From assembly GCA_009840595.1 (NCBI GenBank), contig VXNK01000078.1:39975-82767 (forward strand): DNA of 42,793 bases. The letters are read 5' to 3'. Under the pieces are notes generated by a model, which made no database searches, was not told the DNA's origin, and worked only from the letters and a program-made list of their open reading frames with translations. This document shows positions 25,012-33,954 of this stretch, piece by piece. Source of the stretch: Rhodospirillaceae bacterium. Lineage in GTDB: Bacteria; Pseudomonadota; Alphaproteobacteria; Bin65. Position numbers and translations under genes: made by a program. Position 1 is the first letter of the stretch; the number at the start of each line of letters is the position of its first letter.

Positions 25012-26241
25012 ATGACCGCCTGGGACAACCTGTGGACCAACGCCGGGATCGCGACCATGATGCCCGCCGGCGACGACCCCTACGGCGCGATCGGGGACGG
25101 CGCGATCGCCGTAGCGGGCGGAAACATCGCCTGGATCGGCCCGGCGGCAAAGCTGGATCGGGCGCAGGCACAGGGCGTGCCGGTCCACGACGCCGGCGGC
25201 GCCTGGATCACGCCGGGGTTGATCGACTGCCATACCCATATCGTCTACGGCGGCAATCGGGCCGCGGAGTTCGAGCAGCGCCTCAACGGCGCGACCTACG
25301 AGGAGGTCGCCCGGGCCGGCGGCGGCATCGTCTCGACCGTGCGGGCGACCCGGCGGGCTTCGGTCGACGAACTGGTCGAAAGCGCCCTGCCGCGCGTCCG
25401 CGCGATCCTGGGCGAGGGCGTGACGACCATCGAGATCAAGTCCGGATACGGCCTCGACACGGAGACCGAGCGCCGGATGCTGCAGGCTGCCCGGCGGATA
25501 CCGGACCATCTGCCGGTCGATGTCGAAACGACGTTCCTCGGCGCCCATGCCCTGCCGCCGGAATATGCCGGCGACGCCGACGGCTATATCGACCTTGTGT
25601 GCCGCGAGATGATCCCGGCAGCCGCCGAAGCCGGCGAGGCGGATGCGGTGGATGCCTTCTGCGAATCGATCGGGTTTACTCGCGGCCAGACCGAGCGGGT
25701 CTTCCGGGCGGCGCGCGACCATGGCCTGCCGGTCAAGCTCCATGCCGAACAATTGAGCGATCTGGGCGGCGCGGCGCTGGTGGCGGAATACGGGGGCCTG
25801 TCGGCCGACCATCTGGAATATGCCGGCGAAGACGGCGTGCGCGCGCTGGCGCAGTCCGGCACCGTGGCGGTGCTGCTGCCCGGCGCCTTCTACTATCTGC
25901 GCGAGACGCAGGTGCCGCCGATCGATCTGTTCCGCGAACACGGCGTCGGCATGGCGCTGTCGACCGACTGCAATCCGGGCAGCTCGCCGGTCACCTCGCT
26001 GCTGCTGATGCTCAACATGGCCTGCACCCTGTTCCGTCTGACGCCGGCGGAGGCGCTGGCCGGCGTGACCCGCGAGTCGGCGCGCGCGCTCGGCCTGCAG
26101 GACCGGATCGGCACCCTGGAGCCGGGCAAGGCGGCGGATTTCGCCCTGTGGGACATCGGCAGCCCCGGCGAACTGGCCTATCCGGCGGGCTTCAACCCGT
26201 GCCGGGCCGTGGTGAAGAACGGGGCGGTGGTGGCGGGCTGA
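25012..26241 (+). CDS. hutI: Imidazolonepropionase
   Basis: Hydrolyses 4-imidazolone-5-propanoate to N-formimidoyl-L-glutamate, 409 aa. Typical features are the metal site [35 protein letters not shown], the SADHLEY segment and the [10 protein letters not shown] loop with the metal-binding Asp. ATG 25012 gives the usual N terminus; earlier codons in the same frame are not protein-like. Transcription is divergent from hutF and converges on hutG across a 183-bp gap. Confidence 0.96.
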   Translation: MTAWDNLWTNAGIATMMPAGDDPYGAIGDGAIAVAGGNIAWIGPAAKLDRAQAQGVPVHDAGGAWITPGLIDCHTHIVYGGNRAAEFEQRLNGATYEEVARAGGGIVSTVRATRRASVDELVESALPRVRAILGEGVTTIEIKSGYGLDTETERRMLQAARRIPDHLPVDVETTFLGAHALPPEYAGDADGYIDLVCREMIPAAAEAGEADAVDAFCESIGFTRGQTERVFRAARDHGLPVKLHAEQLSDLGGAALVAEYGGLSADHLEYAGEDGVRALAQSGTVAVLLPGAFYYLRETQVPPIDLFREHGVGMALSTDCNPGSSPVTSLLLMLNMACTLFRLTPAEALAGVTRESARALGLQDRIGTLEPGKAADFALWDIGSPGELAYPAGFNPCRAVVKNGAVVAG

Positions 26242-26258
26242 GTCCGGTGCAGCGCCGG

Positions 26259-26296
26259 CCCTTCGATACGCCCTTTCGGGGCTGCTCGGGGTGAGG
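26259..26296 (+). repeat. REP-like palindromic element, copy 1
   Basis: Begins CCCTTCGATACG and ends CTGCTCGGGGTGAGG around a GCCCTTTCGGGGC hairpin. Similar elements are scattered between genes in many alphaproteobacteria (from memory). It lies between convergent hutI and hutG. Confidence 0.5.
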
Positions 26297-26333
26297 GAGA
26301 GACTGGCTCTGCACGTCACACCCACACAATGTT

Positions 26334-26372
26334 CCTCAACCCGAGCAGGCGCGGCAGCGCCGTATCGAGGGA
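26334..26372 (-). repeat. REP-like palindromic element, copy 2, inverted
   Basis: Read on the minus strand it begins CCCTCGATACGG and ends CTGCTCGGGTTGAGG, the same ends as copy 1 in the opposite direction, 37 bp away. The pair forms a BIME-like head-to-head arrangement. Confidence 0.5.
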
Positions 26373-26424
26373 CGGGTACGTTGTCGAAAATACCGGACAT
26401 ATCCGCGAAAAGCCCCGAACCGCC

Positions 26425-27222
26425 TCACCCCCGCTCCCGGGCCCAGGCGAGCGCGGCTTCGAGCATGGCGCGCAGGGCCGGGCGGACCCCGGCGGCCTTG
26501 TCCGGCAGATAGCACCACGGCGGTTGCTCATCGCAATAGGTTGCCATCGACAGTTCGAGCTGGAAGGCGTGGATGCGATTTTCCGGGTCGCCGTACTGGC
26601 GGGTGATGAAGCCACCCTTGAAACGGCCATCGACGACCAATCGGTCCTCGCCGTAGTCGCCCAGGGTCTCGGCCAGGCTCAGGCTCAGGCTGGCGTCGCA
26701 GGCGCCGCCCGCCGCAGTGCCTAGGTTGAAGTCCGGCAGTTTGCCGTCGAACAGGCGCGGCACCTCGGACAGGATCGAATGGCAATCGAAGAGGATGGCG
26801 ATTCCGTGCCTGCGGTGGATCGAGGCCAGTTCCCGTTCCAGCCGCTGGTGATAGGGCAGCCAGAAAGTGCGCAGTCGTTCGGCCCGCTTTTCGTCGCTTG
26901 GTGCTTGGCCATCCCGGTAGAGTGGATTGCCGGCGAAGTCTTGCTCCGGAACGAGACCGGTCGAAAGTTGACCGGGATAGAGCGGCGCGTCGTCCGGCGG
27001 CCGGTTCAGGTCGGCGACATAGCGCGACCATACCGCCTGGAGGGTCGGAATGCCCAGTTCGTTGGCGAAATCGTACAGCCGGTCGAGATGCCAGTCGGTG
27101 TCCGGACGCGCCAGCGCCCGCTCCGTCATCCGCGCTTCGATGGCCGCCGGGATTGCCGTCCCGACATGGGGAATGCTCATCAGGAGCGGCGCGTCCCCCG
27201 GCGTAAAACGGTAAGGGTTCAT
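26425..27222 (-). CDS. hutG: N-formylglutamate amidohydrolase
   Basis: Last step of this histidine pathway: N-formyl-L-glutamate to glutamate plus formate, 265 aa. It carries LLMSIPHVGTAIP, DTDWHLDRLYDF, RYVADLNRPPDD, LFDCHSI and the C-terminal FQLELSMATY segment expected of the formylglutamate amidohydrolase family. ATG 27222 overlaps the stop of the PhyH-like gene as ATGA, so translation is coupled to a gene not normally in hut operons. It is convergent with hutI. Confidence 0.94.
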   Translation of the reverse strand: MNPYRFTPGDAPLLMSIPHVGTAIPAAIEARMTERALARPDTDWHLDRLYDFANELGIPTLQAVWSRYVADLNRPPDDAPLYPGQLSTGLVPEQDFAGNPLYRDGQAPSDEKRAERLRTFWLPYHQRLERELASIHRRHGIAILFDCHSILSEVPRLFDGKLPDFNLGTAAGGACDASLSLSLAETLGDYGEDRLVVDGRFKGGFITRQYGDPENRIHAFQLELSMATYCDEQPPWCYLPDKAAGVRPALRAMLEAALAWARERG

Positions 27223-28022
27223 GCGCTCCACAGCACCGGGAAATCGCTTCCGGCCAGCGGTGCGCCGACCTCAAGGCCGAGATCGGGGAAGGGCGGCGAG
27301 TGCACGCCCTTTTCGGCGTAGACGGCATCGTCGCCGACGAAGCGGATCGAGAAGGCGCGCCGCCGGTTCGCCGAGTTGTTGGCCGGCGCGCCGTGCACCG
27401 TCCGATAGGTAAAAGCGACGGCGTCGCCGGGCTCCATCGCCCAGCCGCGGATGTCGTAATCGTCCCGGTTGGCTGAAATATCGGGTATCCGCTCGCGGGC
27501 ATCGCCGGGTGTGAGCGACGTGCCGTTAAACCGTTCCGGCCGGAACTCACGGCCCCACCGGTGTGAGCCGGCGACATATTCGATCACGCAATCCCGCGCC
27601 ACCGGATCCAGAGTGATCCAGAGGCTGCAGTTCATGCTGCCGTCGACGCAGTAATACGGCATGTCGTGATGCCAGGGCGTGACCACCGAGGAGCCGGGCT
27701 CCTTGACCAGGATATGTTCGTGGAACAGGCGCGCCGTCTTCGATCGCATGAGGCGGGCAGCAAATTCCGCGGCTGGCGACTCTTTCACGAATCGGTTGTA
27801 TTCCGGGATCTTGTCCCAGTTGCAGAAATCCTGGAAGAAGGCTGCAGTGCCGTCCTCCGGCTGGATGCTGCGCTCGCGCCAGCTCGGCGCCGCTATGTTG
27901 GTTTCCATGCCGCGGCGCAGGTCGTCGACCCAGTCGACGAAGGCGCCCCGGAGCAACAGGACGCCGTCGCGCTGGAACGCCTCTATCTCCGGATCGGTAA
28001 CGGTCGGACGGTCGGCGGCCAT
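27219..28022 (-). CDS. Phytanoyl-CoA dioxygenase (PhyH) family protein
   Basis: Fe(II)/2-oxoglutarate-dependent oxygenase, 267 aa. The jelly-roll iron triad is visible as H-x-D in TPWHHDMPYY and a distal His in YRTVHGAPANNS, with the 2-oxoglutarate-binding Arg likely in RRRAFSIRFVGDD. Substrates in the family range from branched acyl-CoA to ectoine and small amines; here it is unknown. Its stop overlaps hutG, so the pair is one transcript, which raises the possibility of a histidine-derived or related amine substrate (inference). Divergent from the aldehyde dehydrogenase gene. Confidence 0.9.
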   Translation of the reverse strand: MAADRPTVTDPEIEAFQRDGVLLLRGAFVDWVDDLRRGMETNIAAPSWRERSIQPEDGTAAFFQDFCNWDKIPEYNRFVKESPAAEFAARLMRSKTARLFHEHILVKEPGSSVVTPWHHDMPYYCVDGSMNCSLWITLDPVARDCVIEYVAGSHRWGREFRPERFNGTSLTPGDARERIPDISANRDDYDIRGWAMEPGDAVAFTYRTVHGAPANNSANRRRAFSIRFVGDDAVYAEKGVHSPPFPDLGLEVGAPLAGSDFPVLWSA

Positions 28023-28360
28023 TTCGTTCCTATCCTCGTTCGTCTTCCAGCAGTTCGCGCCAGATCGGTCTCGTCAGCATGGATTGGGGGCTCATGCAGA
28101 ACCGGGCCGGAAAGAGACCAACCCTTCAGGCTGGAAACTATCGGCTTCACTCAGCGGCGGCCCGCGCCCGCGATGCCTTCCATCCGTTCCGTTCGCACGG
28201 ACAAGGCGCCGGCCGCGGCTCCCCGCTCCGGCCCAATTGTAGCATGCGCTGCGTTTCGGGCTAAGGGTTCACTATGGGGGCCGGCCCCATATGTCGCGAC
28301 GGGCGGTTTGTGTATCTTCCCATCGCCGGACGGCGAAACGGGCAGACTGAAGGAAGTCGA
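28023..28360. other. Divergent intergenic region between PhyH and ALDH genes
   Basis: This 338-bp stretch should hold the promoters of both genes. A near-palindrome, ATGGGGGCCGGCCCCAT, lies at 28274-28290, 70 bp before the aldehyde dehydrogenase start. I see no other structure and no coding frame worth listing. Confidence 0.4.
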
Positions 28361-29791
28361 ATGACCGAACGAGACCTTAGCGCTTTCCTCGTTGGCGGAG
28401 AGTGGGTGACGCCGAGCAGCAAAACGGAGTTTCCCGTCCTGAATCCGGCGACAGAGCAGCGGATCGGTACGATCGTCCTCGGCAATGAGACCGACGTCGA
28501 CCGCGCCGTCGCGGCGGCGGTCAAGGCTTTCAGGACCTACTCGCTTACGACCAAGGCGGAGCGATTGGCACTCCTGTACCGGTTGATGGACGAAACGACC
28601 GCCCGGCTGGAAGACCTCGCCCAGGCGATGACCGCCGAGATGGGCGCGCCGATCACCATGGCCCGGGAAGCGCAGGCCGACGGGGCTGTAGGTCACCTCA
28701 GCGCGTTCATCGAAGCGCTGGAGCGGCAGGACGAGCGGGAAACATTGCCGAACGGCGAAGTCCTGGTCCGCGAACCGATCGGGGTGTGCGGCCTGATCAC
28801 GCCGTGGAACTGGCCGATCTACCAGATCGCGCTCAAGGTCATTCCGGCGCTCGCGGCCGGCTGCACCTGCGTCCTCAAGCCGTCGGAGCACACGCCCCTG
28901 TCGGCCGTCCTTTATGCCAAGATCATCCAGGCCGCCGGCTTTCCCCCCGGTGTATTCAACCTGATCCAAGGCGAAGGCCCGGTCGCCGGCGCGGCCCTGT
29001 CGCGCCATCCGGACGTCCAGATGATGTCATTCACCGGATCGACCCGCGCCGGCATCGCCGTGACCAGGGACGCGGCCGATACCGTGAAACGGGTGACGCT
29101 GGAGCTGGGCGGCAAGTCGCCCAATCTGGTCTTCGCCGACTGCGACCTCGAAGAGAGAGTCGCGAACTCGGTGACGGAATGCTTCTACAACACCGGCCAG
29201 TCCTGCGACGCGCCGACCCGGATGCTGGTCGAGCGCAGTTGCTACGACGAGGCGAAGGCCATCGCGAAGGCCGCCGCGGAGGCCGTGATCGTCGGCGATC
29301 CCAACGAGGAGGGCGATCGCCTGGGCCCGCTGTTCGACCGCATACAGTTCGACCGCGTCCAAGCGCTGATTCGCAAGGGGATTGAGGAAGGCGCGACCCT
29401 GCTGACCGGTGGGCCCGGCCGGCCCGACGGCCTGGAGACCGGCTGGTATGTCCGGCCCACGGTCTTCTGCGACGTGCGCAACGACATGACGATCGCGCGT
29501 CAGGAAATCTTCGGTCCCGTCCTGGCCATGATGCCGTTCGACGACGAGGAGGAGGCCATCGCGATCGCCAACGACACGCCCTACGGCCTCGCCGCCTTCG
29601 TCCAGACCGGCGATGCAGAACGGGCGGAGCGGGTCGCCGCGCGGCTGCGCGCCGGCGCCGTCCATATCAACGGCGGCGTTTATCAATACGGCTCGCCGTT
29701 CGGCGGCTACAAGCAATCCGGCGTCGGCCGCGAAGGCGGCATCTGGGGGCTGGAGGACTACCAGGAAACGAAAATCCTGCACTTCCCGTGA
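28361..29791 (+). CDS. NAD(P)-dependent aldehyde dehydrogenase
   Basis: Aldehyde dehydrogenase superfamily enzyme, 476 aa, oxidising an aldehyde to its acid. Catalytic residues are Cys282 (NTGQSCDAP), Glu248 (LELGGKSPN) and Asn150 (TPWNWP), with the cofactor-binding Lys173 (LKPSEHTP) and SFTGSTRAG. The C-terminal GGYKQSGVGREGG is standard. Substrate is not inferable. ATG 28361 follows AAGGAAG. It is divergent from the PhyH-like gene, so the two may share control. Confidence 0.95.
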   Translation: MTERDLSAFLVGGEWVTPSSKTEFPVLNPATEQRIGTIVLGNETDVDRAVAAAVKAFRTYSLTTKAERLALLYRLMDETTARLEDLAQAMTAEMGAPITMAREAQADGAVGHLSAFIEALERQDERETLPNGEVLVREPIGVCGLITPWNWPIYQIALKVIPALAAGCTCVLKPSEHTPLSAVLYAKIIQAAGFPPGVFNLIQGEGPVAGAALSRHPDVQMMSFTGSTRAGIAVTRDAADTVKRVTLELGGKSPNLVFADCDLEERVANSVTECFYNTGQSCDAPTRMLVERSCYDEAKAIAKAAAEAVIVGDPNEEGDRLGPLFDRIQFDRVQALIRKGIEEGATLLTGGPGRPDGLETGWYVRPTVFCDVRNDMTIARQEIFGPVLAMMPFDDEEEAIAIANDTPYGLAAFVQTGDAERAERVAARLRAGAVHINGGVYQYGSPFGGYKQSGVGREGGIWGLEDYQETKILHFP

Positions 29792-29889
29792 GGCGGCGGT
29801 TTATCCGGTCGGATCGCGTCCGAGACGCGGCGGTATCGCCAGACAATTTCGCTGCGTTCGGGTAACGAACGGCAAACAGGGTATCCGGC

Positions 29890-30441
29890 ATGTTGCCCTT
29901 CAAAATCTCCATCTGCGGCCTCGACGAGATCGAGCGTTTCGCCGGCGACGGCGTGACCCATGTCATCTCGCTGCTCGATCCCGACTGGCCGGACCCCGAG
30001 GGCTGGGCCGCGCTTGGAACGGTCGAGCATCACCGCTTCCACATGCACGACATCGTCTCCGACAGGCCGGGATGGCGGCCGCCGCTGGAGGAGGATGTCG
30101 AACGGTTGCTCCAGGTCGGCGACCTGCTGGCGCGCTCCGAGGTCGGCCATCTGCTGGTGCATTGCCATTTCGGCCGGTCGCGCTCGACCGCGGCGGCCCT
30201 GATCCTCAAGGCCCAGCATTTTCCCGGCCGCGAAGCCGAGGCGGCGGAGGCCCTGCTCGACGTGCGCAACCCGCTTTGGCCAAACAGCCGCATGATCGCC
30301 TACGCCGACACGCTGCTGGACCGGGATGGCCGCCTGATCGAAGCAGCGCGCAGCCTCTACGCCCGGGTCGCCCGCGAGCATCCGCAATTCGCCGAGTTCA
30401 TCCTGCGTACGGAGCGGGCGGATGAGGTGCCCGAAGAGTAA
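29890..30441 (+). CDS. Small protein tyrosine phosphatase (dual-specificity-like)
   Basis: Predicted Cys-dependent phosphatase, 183 aa. The P-loop is HCHFGRSRS, with nucleophile Cys92 and phosphate-binding Arg98 (C-x5-R). A plausible general acid is Asp54 (HMHDIVSD). The N-terminal strand pattern ISICGLDEIERF followed by THVISLLDPDW is typical of bacterial dual-specificity-like phosphatases. Target is unknown. It lies about 100 bp after the aldehyde dehydrogenase on the same strand and converges on glmS. Confidence 0.88.
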   Translation: MLPFKISICGLDEIERFAGDGVTHVISLLDPDWPDPEGWAALGTVEHHRFHMHDIVSDRPGWRPPLEEDVERLLQVGDLLARSEVGHLLVHCHFGRSRSTAAALILKAQHFPGREAEAAEALLDVRNPLWPNSRMIAYADTLLDRDGRLIEAARSLYARVAREHPQFAEFILRTERADEVPEE

Positions 30442-30449
30442 ATCCGCAG

Positions 30450-30465
30450 GTCCGGCAAACCGGAC
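30450..30465. terminator. Hairpin between convergent phosphatase gene and glmS
   Basis: GTCCGG and CCGGAC form a 6-bp perfect stem with a CAAA loop, just after the phosphatase stop and just before the glmS stop. It is well placed for a bidirectional terminator, though no U-run follows. Confidence 0.45.
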
Positions 30466-30471
30466 GCGCGC

Positions 30472-32295
30472 CTACTCCACCGTCACGCTTTTCGCCAGAT
30501 TGCGCGGTTTGTCGACATCCGTGCCCCGGATGACGGCGGCGTGGTAGGCGAGCAACTGGACCGGGATCGCATAGAGGATCGGCGCGACGAAGGGATCGAC
30601 AAGCGGCAACTCGATGCTCGCCATTGCTTTCTCGCTCAGCTTCTCGATGCCGCGCCGGTCGCTGAGAAAGATCACCCGCCCGCCCCGGGCGATCACCTCC
30701 TGGGTGTTGGATGCGGTCTTGTCGAACAGCGCGTCCGAGGGTGCGACGACGATCACCGGCACGCTCTCGTCGATCAGCGCGATCGGCCCGTGTTTCATCT
30801 CGCCCGAAGCATAGCCCTCGGCGTGGATATAGCTGATTTCCTTGAGTTTCAGCGCACCTTCCAAAGCAATCGGATACGCGGTCCCCCGGCCGAGATACAG
30901 CACGTCGCGCGCCTCGGCGACGGTGCGGGCGATGTCCCTGATCGCCTCGTCGTGGGCCAGGACTTCGGCGGCGCGGGACGGCACCTCGGAAATGCTGCCC
31001 GACAGCGCCGCCTCGCGGGCATGGTCGATCGCTCCGCGGGCGACGGCGGCCGAGATCGCCAGGCAGGCGAGGGTCGTCAGTTGCGTCGTGAACGCCTTGG
31101 TCGAGGCGACGCCGATTTCCGGTCCCGCCTTGGTCGGCAGCACGACATCGGATTCCCGGGCGATCGAACTCTCCGGAACATTGACGACCGAAACGATATG
31201 CTGGCCCTGTGCCCTGGCATAGCGCAGCGAGGCGAGGGTATCGGCCGTCTCGCCCGACTGCGAAACGACCAGCATCATGCCGCCCTCGGGCATGGGCGCC
31301 TCGCGGTAGCGCAGTTCCGAGGCCAGGTCGATCTCGACCGGAATGCGCGCCACCTGCTCAAGCCAGTATTTTGCGATCAGGCCGGCGTAGAAGGCTGTGC
31401 CGCAGGCTGTAATGGTAATCCGCGGCACCGTCGCGATGTCGAACGGCAGGTCCGGCAGGTTGACGGTCTGCCCGGCCGGGTTGAAGAAGCTCTGCAGGGT
31501 ATCGCCGATCGCCGTCGGCTGCTCGTAGATCTCCTTCAGCATGTAGTGGCGGAAACCGGCCTTGCCGGTCTGCGCGCCGGAGGCCGCGGTTTCGACGATC
31601 CGGCGTTCGACCGGTTCGCCCGCAGCATCGTAGACGGTCGCGCCCTTCCGGGTCATGACGACCCAGTCGCCCTCTTCCAGGTAACCGATGCGCCGGGTCA
31701 GCGGGGCCAGCGCCAGGGCGTCGGAGCCGAGGAACATCTCGCCGTCGCCGTAGCCGATGGCGAGCGGGCTGCCGCGGCGGGCGCCGACCATCAGCTCCTC
31801 CTCCCCGGCGAAGACGATGGCAAGGGCGAAGGCGCCGTGAAGCCGCTGCAGGGTCGCGCGGACCGCGTCGCGGAGCGGCATTTGCCGTTCCATGAATTCG
31901 GTCAGCAATTCGGCGACGACTTCGGTATCCGTATCGCTCTCGAAGTTGCGCCCGCGGTCGCGCAGTTCGTCCTTCAACTCCCGATAGTTTTCGATGATAC
32001 CGTTATGGACGAGCGCGACCCGGTCGGTGATGTGCGGGTGGGCATTGATCTCGTTGGGGATGCCGTGGGTCGCCCAGCGGGTATGGCCGATGCCGATCGT
32101 TCCGCCGATCGGACGGTCCCGGAGCTTGGCTTCAAGCCTCCCGATCCTGCCCTCGGCCCGCCGGCGCCGGATCAGGCCGTTCTCGACAGTGGCGACGCCG
32201 GCGCTGTCGTAGCCGCGGTATTCCAGCCGCTTGAGGCCGTCGACCAGCAGCGGAACGCACGGTTCCCTGCCGACGATGCCGATAATGCCGCACAC
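30472..32295 (-). CDS. glmS: Glutamine-fructose-6-phosphate aminotransferase (isomerizing)
   Basis: Makes glucosamine 6-phosphate from fructose 6-phosphate and glutamine, the entry step to UDP-GlcNAc, 607 aa. The N-terminal glutaminase starts MCGIIGIVG with catalytic Cys2; RWATHG and HNGIIENY are present. Two SIS isomerase domains follow (SQSGETADTL and the GRGTAYPIALEGALKLKEISY block), ending KPRNLAKSVTVE. It directly follows glmU (14-bp gap), so both work in one pathway. No glmS ribozyme is seen upstream, and none is expected in this class. Confidence 0.98.
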   Translation of the reverse strand: MCGIIGIVGREPCVPLLVDGLKRLEYRGYDSAGVATVENGLIRRRRAEGRIGRLEAKLRDRPIGGTIGIGHTRWATHGIPNEINAHPHITDRVALVHNGIIENYRELKDELRDRGRNFESDTDTEVVAELLTEFMERQMPLRDAVRATLQRLHGAFALAIVFAGEEELMVGARRGSPLAIGYGDGEMFLGSDALALAPLTRRIGYLEEGDWVVMTRKGATVYDAAGEPVERRIVETAASGAQTGKAGFRHYMLKEIYEQPTAIGDTLQSFFNPAGQTVNLPDLPFDIATVPRITITACGTAFYAGLIAKYWLEQVARIPVEIDLASELRYREAPMPEGGMMLVVSQSGETADTLASLRYARAQGQHIVSVVNVPESSIARESDVVLPTKAGPEIGVASTKAFTTQLTTLACLAISAAVARGAIDHAREAALSGSISEVPSRAAEVLAHDEAIRDIARTVAEARDVLYLGRGTAYPIALEGALKLKEISYIHAEGYASGEMKHGPIALIDESVPVIVVAPSDALFDKTASNTQEVIARGGRVIFLSDRRGIEKLSEKAMASIELPLVDPFVAPILYAIPVQLLAYHAAVIRGTDVDKPRNLAKSVTVE

Positions 32296-32309
32296 GCGCC
32301 GCCGGCCCC

Positions 32310-33701
32310 TTACTTCTTCGCGCCCCGGCTTTCCGGGCCGCCCGCGGTCTTGCGCCGGCGGATCTTCTCGGCGGCGCGGGGCACGGCCGTGTGCTCGGCC
32401 CGGGTCAGCGCCAGGGCATCGGCCTCGACGTCCCGGTCGATCGTGCTGCCGGCGCCGACGATGGCGCGTTCGCCGATGGTGACCGGGGCGACCAGGGCGC
32501 TGTTCGATCCGATAAACGCGCCGTCGCCGATTACCGTTCGGGCTTTCCGGAATCCGTCATAGTTGCAGGTGATCGTGCCGGCGCCGATATTCGCTCCGGC
32601 GCCCACCTCCGCATCGCCGACATAAGCCAGATGGTTCGCCTTGGCGCCCGATTTCATCACGGCGTTCTTGACTTCGACGAAATTTCCGACCCTCGCCCCT
32701 TCCTGCAGGTCGGCGCCCGGCCGCAACCGGGCAAAGGGGCCGACCGTGGCGCCGCGGTCCAGCGTCGCCCCCTCGATGTGGCAGAAGCCCCTGATCTCGA
32801 CCTCGTCGCCGACGACGACCCCCGGACCGAACACAACCTGCGGGCCGACCGTCACATCCCGGCCGAGCACGGTATCGTAGCTGAACCACACCGAGCCAGG
32901 ATCGGTGAGCGTAGCGCCGCCCGCCATCGCTGCGCGGCGCATCCGCCGCTGGAATATCCGCTCGGCCGCAGCTAGTTCTTCGCGGCTGTTGATACCGAGC
33001 AATTCGTCGGCCGCGGCCTCGACGACGCTACAGGTCCGGCCCCGGCGGCGCGCGATGCCGACGATATCGGTCAGGTAATACTCGCCCTTGGCGTTGTCGC
33101 TGCCCACGGCGTCGACCAGGTCGAACAGGACCGCACCGTCGACCGCCATGACGCCGGAATTGCACAGTCCGACTCTGCGTTGTTCGGCGCTGGCGTCCGT
33201 GGCTTCGACGATGGCTTCGAGCGATCCGTCTCCGCCACGCACCAACCTGCCGTAGCCGCCCGGATCCGCCGGCCGGAATCCTAGAACGACGATGGCATGG
33301 CTGCCTTCTCGGCGCCGGGCAATCATGGCCTCGAGGGTTTGCGGGCGGACCAGCGGCGTGTCGCCGTAGAGGATGAGGACGGTATCGGCATCCGGTCCGA
33401 TCCGGCCGCGCGCCGCCTTGACGGCGTCTGCCGTGCCGCGCGGCTCGGCCTGGACGGTCGTCGGGACGGGCGCAACCGCCGCGGCGACTTCCGCCATGTC
33501 CGGCCCGGCGACGACAACGCAGGTCCCGGCGCCGGCTGCGCGGACTGCATCCAGCGGATACAGCACCATCGGTCGATTGCCGATCCGGTGAAGAACTTTC
33601 GGAAAACGCGAGTTCATCCGCTCGCCCTTGCCTGCGCCCAGAACGACGGCGGCGGTCCGGTGCGGCACGGCGCTGTCGCCGTCGGAGGGCTCCTGCATCA
33701 T
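32310..33701 (-). CDS. glmU: Bifunctional GlmU: GlcN-1-P acetyltransferase / GlcNAc-1-P uridyltransferase
   Basis: Makes UDP-GlcNAc for peptidoglycan and lipid A, 463 aa. The N-terminal nucleotidyltransferase has LGAGKGERMNSRFPKVLH, and YGDTPLV with the metal-binding Asp. The C-terminal left-handed beta helix (about residues 250-450) holds hexapeptide repeats and the acetyltransferase segment KANHLAYVGDAEVG and GTITCNYDG. ATG 33701 is used; a second ATG is the next codon. It is upstream of glmS on the same strand and divergent from lptF over 253 bp. Confidence 0.97.
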   Translation of the reverse strand: MMQEPSDGDSAVPHRTAAVVLGAGKGERMNSRFPKVLHRIGNRPMVLYPLDAVRAAGAGTCVVVAGPDMAEVAAAVAPVPTTVQAEPRGTADAVKAARGRIGPDADTVLILYGDTPLVRPQTLEAMIARRREGSHAIVVLGFRPADPGGYGRLVRGGDGSLEAIVEATDASAEQRRVGLCNSGVMAVDGAVLFDLVDAVGSDNAKGEYYLTDIVGIARRRGRTCSVVEAAADELLGINSREELAAAERIFQRRMRRAAMAGGATLTDPGSVWFSYDTVLGRDVTVGPQVVFGPGVVVGDEVEIRGFCHIEGATLDRGATVGPFARLRPGADLQEGARVGNFVEVKNAVMKSGAKANHLAYVGDAEVGAGANIGAGTITCNYDGFRKARTVIGDGAFIGSNSALVAPVTIGERAIVGAGSTIDRDVEADALALTRAEHTAVPRAAEKIRRRKTAGGPESRGAKK

Positions 33702-33954
33702 GGCCCGGTCGTGTCCTTCCGGCCGGCAAATGTTACTTGGACGGTAGCGCGGGCAGCGATCGCCCTGCATCCGGTTCGGCGCGAATGTGCCACAAGCCCC
33801 GGCGCCTCACCAAGTCACGTATTGTTACGGTTTGCGACGCGTTCGAGGCAGGCGCAGGCTCGCCTATGGAACCTCCGGCCCTGCCCGCTCAAGCGCCTTA
33901 GCCGCAGATTGCAGGAGTGGCCGGGCGGCGCCGGTTGGGCGTATACTCCGGCGC

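Noticed and set aside
28274..28290. GC-rich near-palindrome before the aldehyde dehydrogenase as an operator
   Set aside because: Simple G/C runs form such palindromes easily in this base composition; kept only as a note in the intergenic entry.
32296..32309. glmS ribozyme upstream of glmS
   Set aside because: Only 14 bp separate glmU and glmS, and the ribozyme is not expected in alphaproteobacteria.
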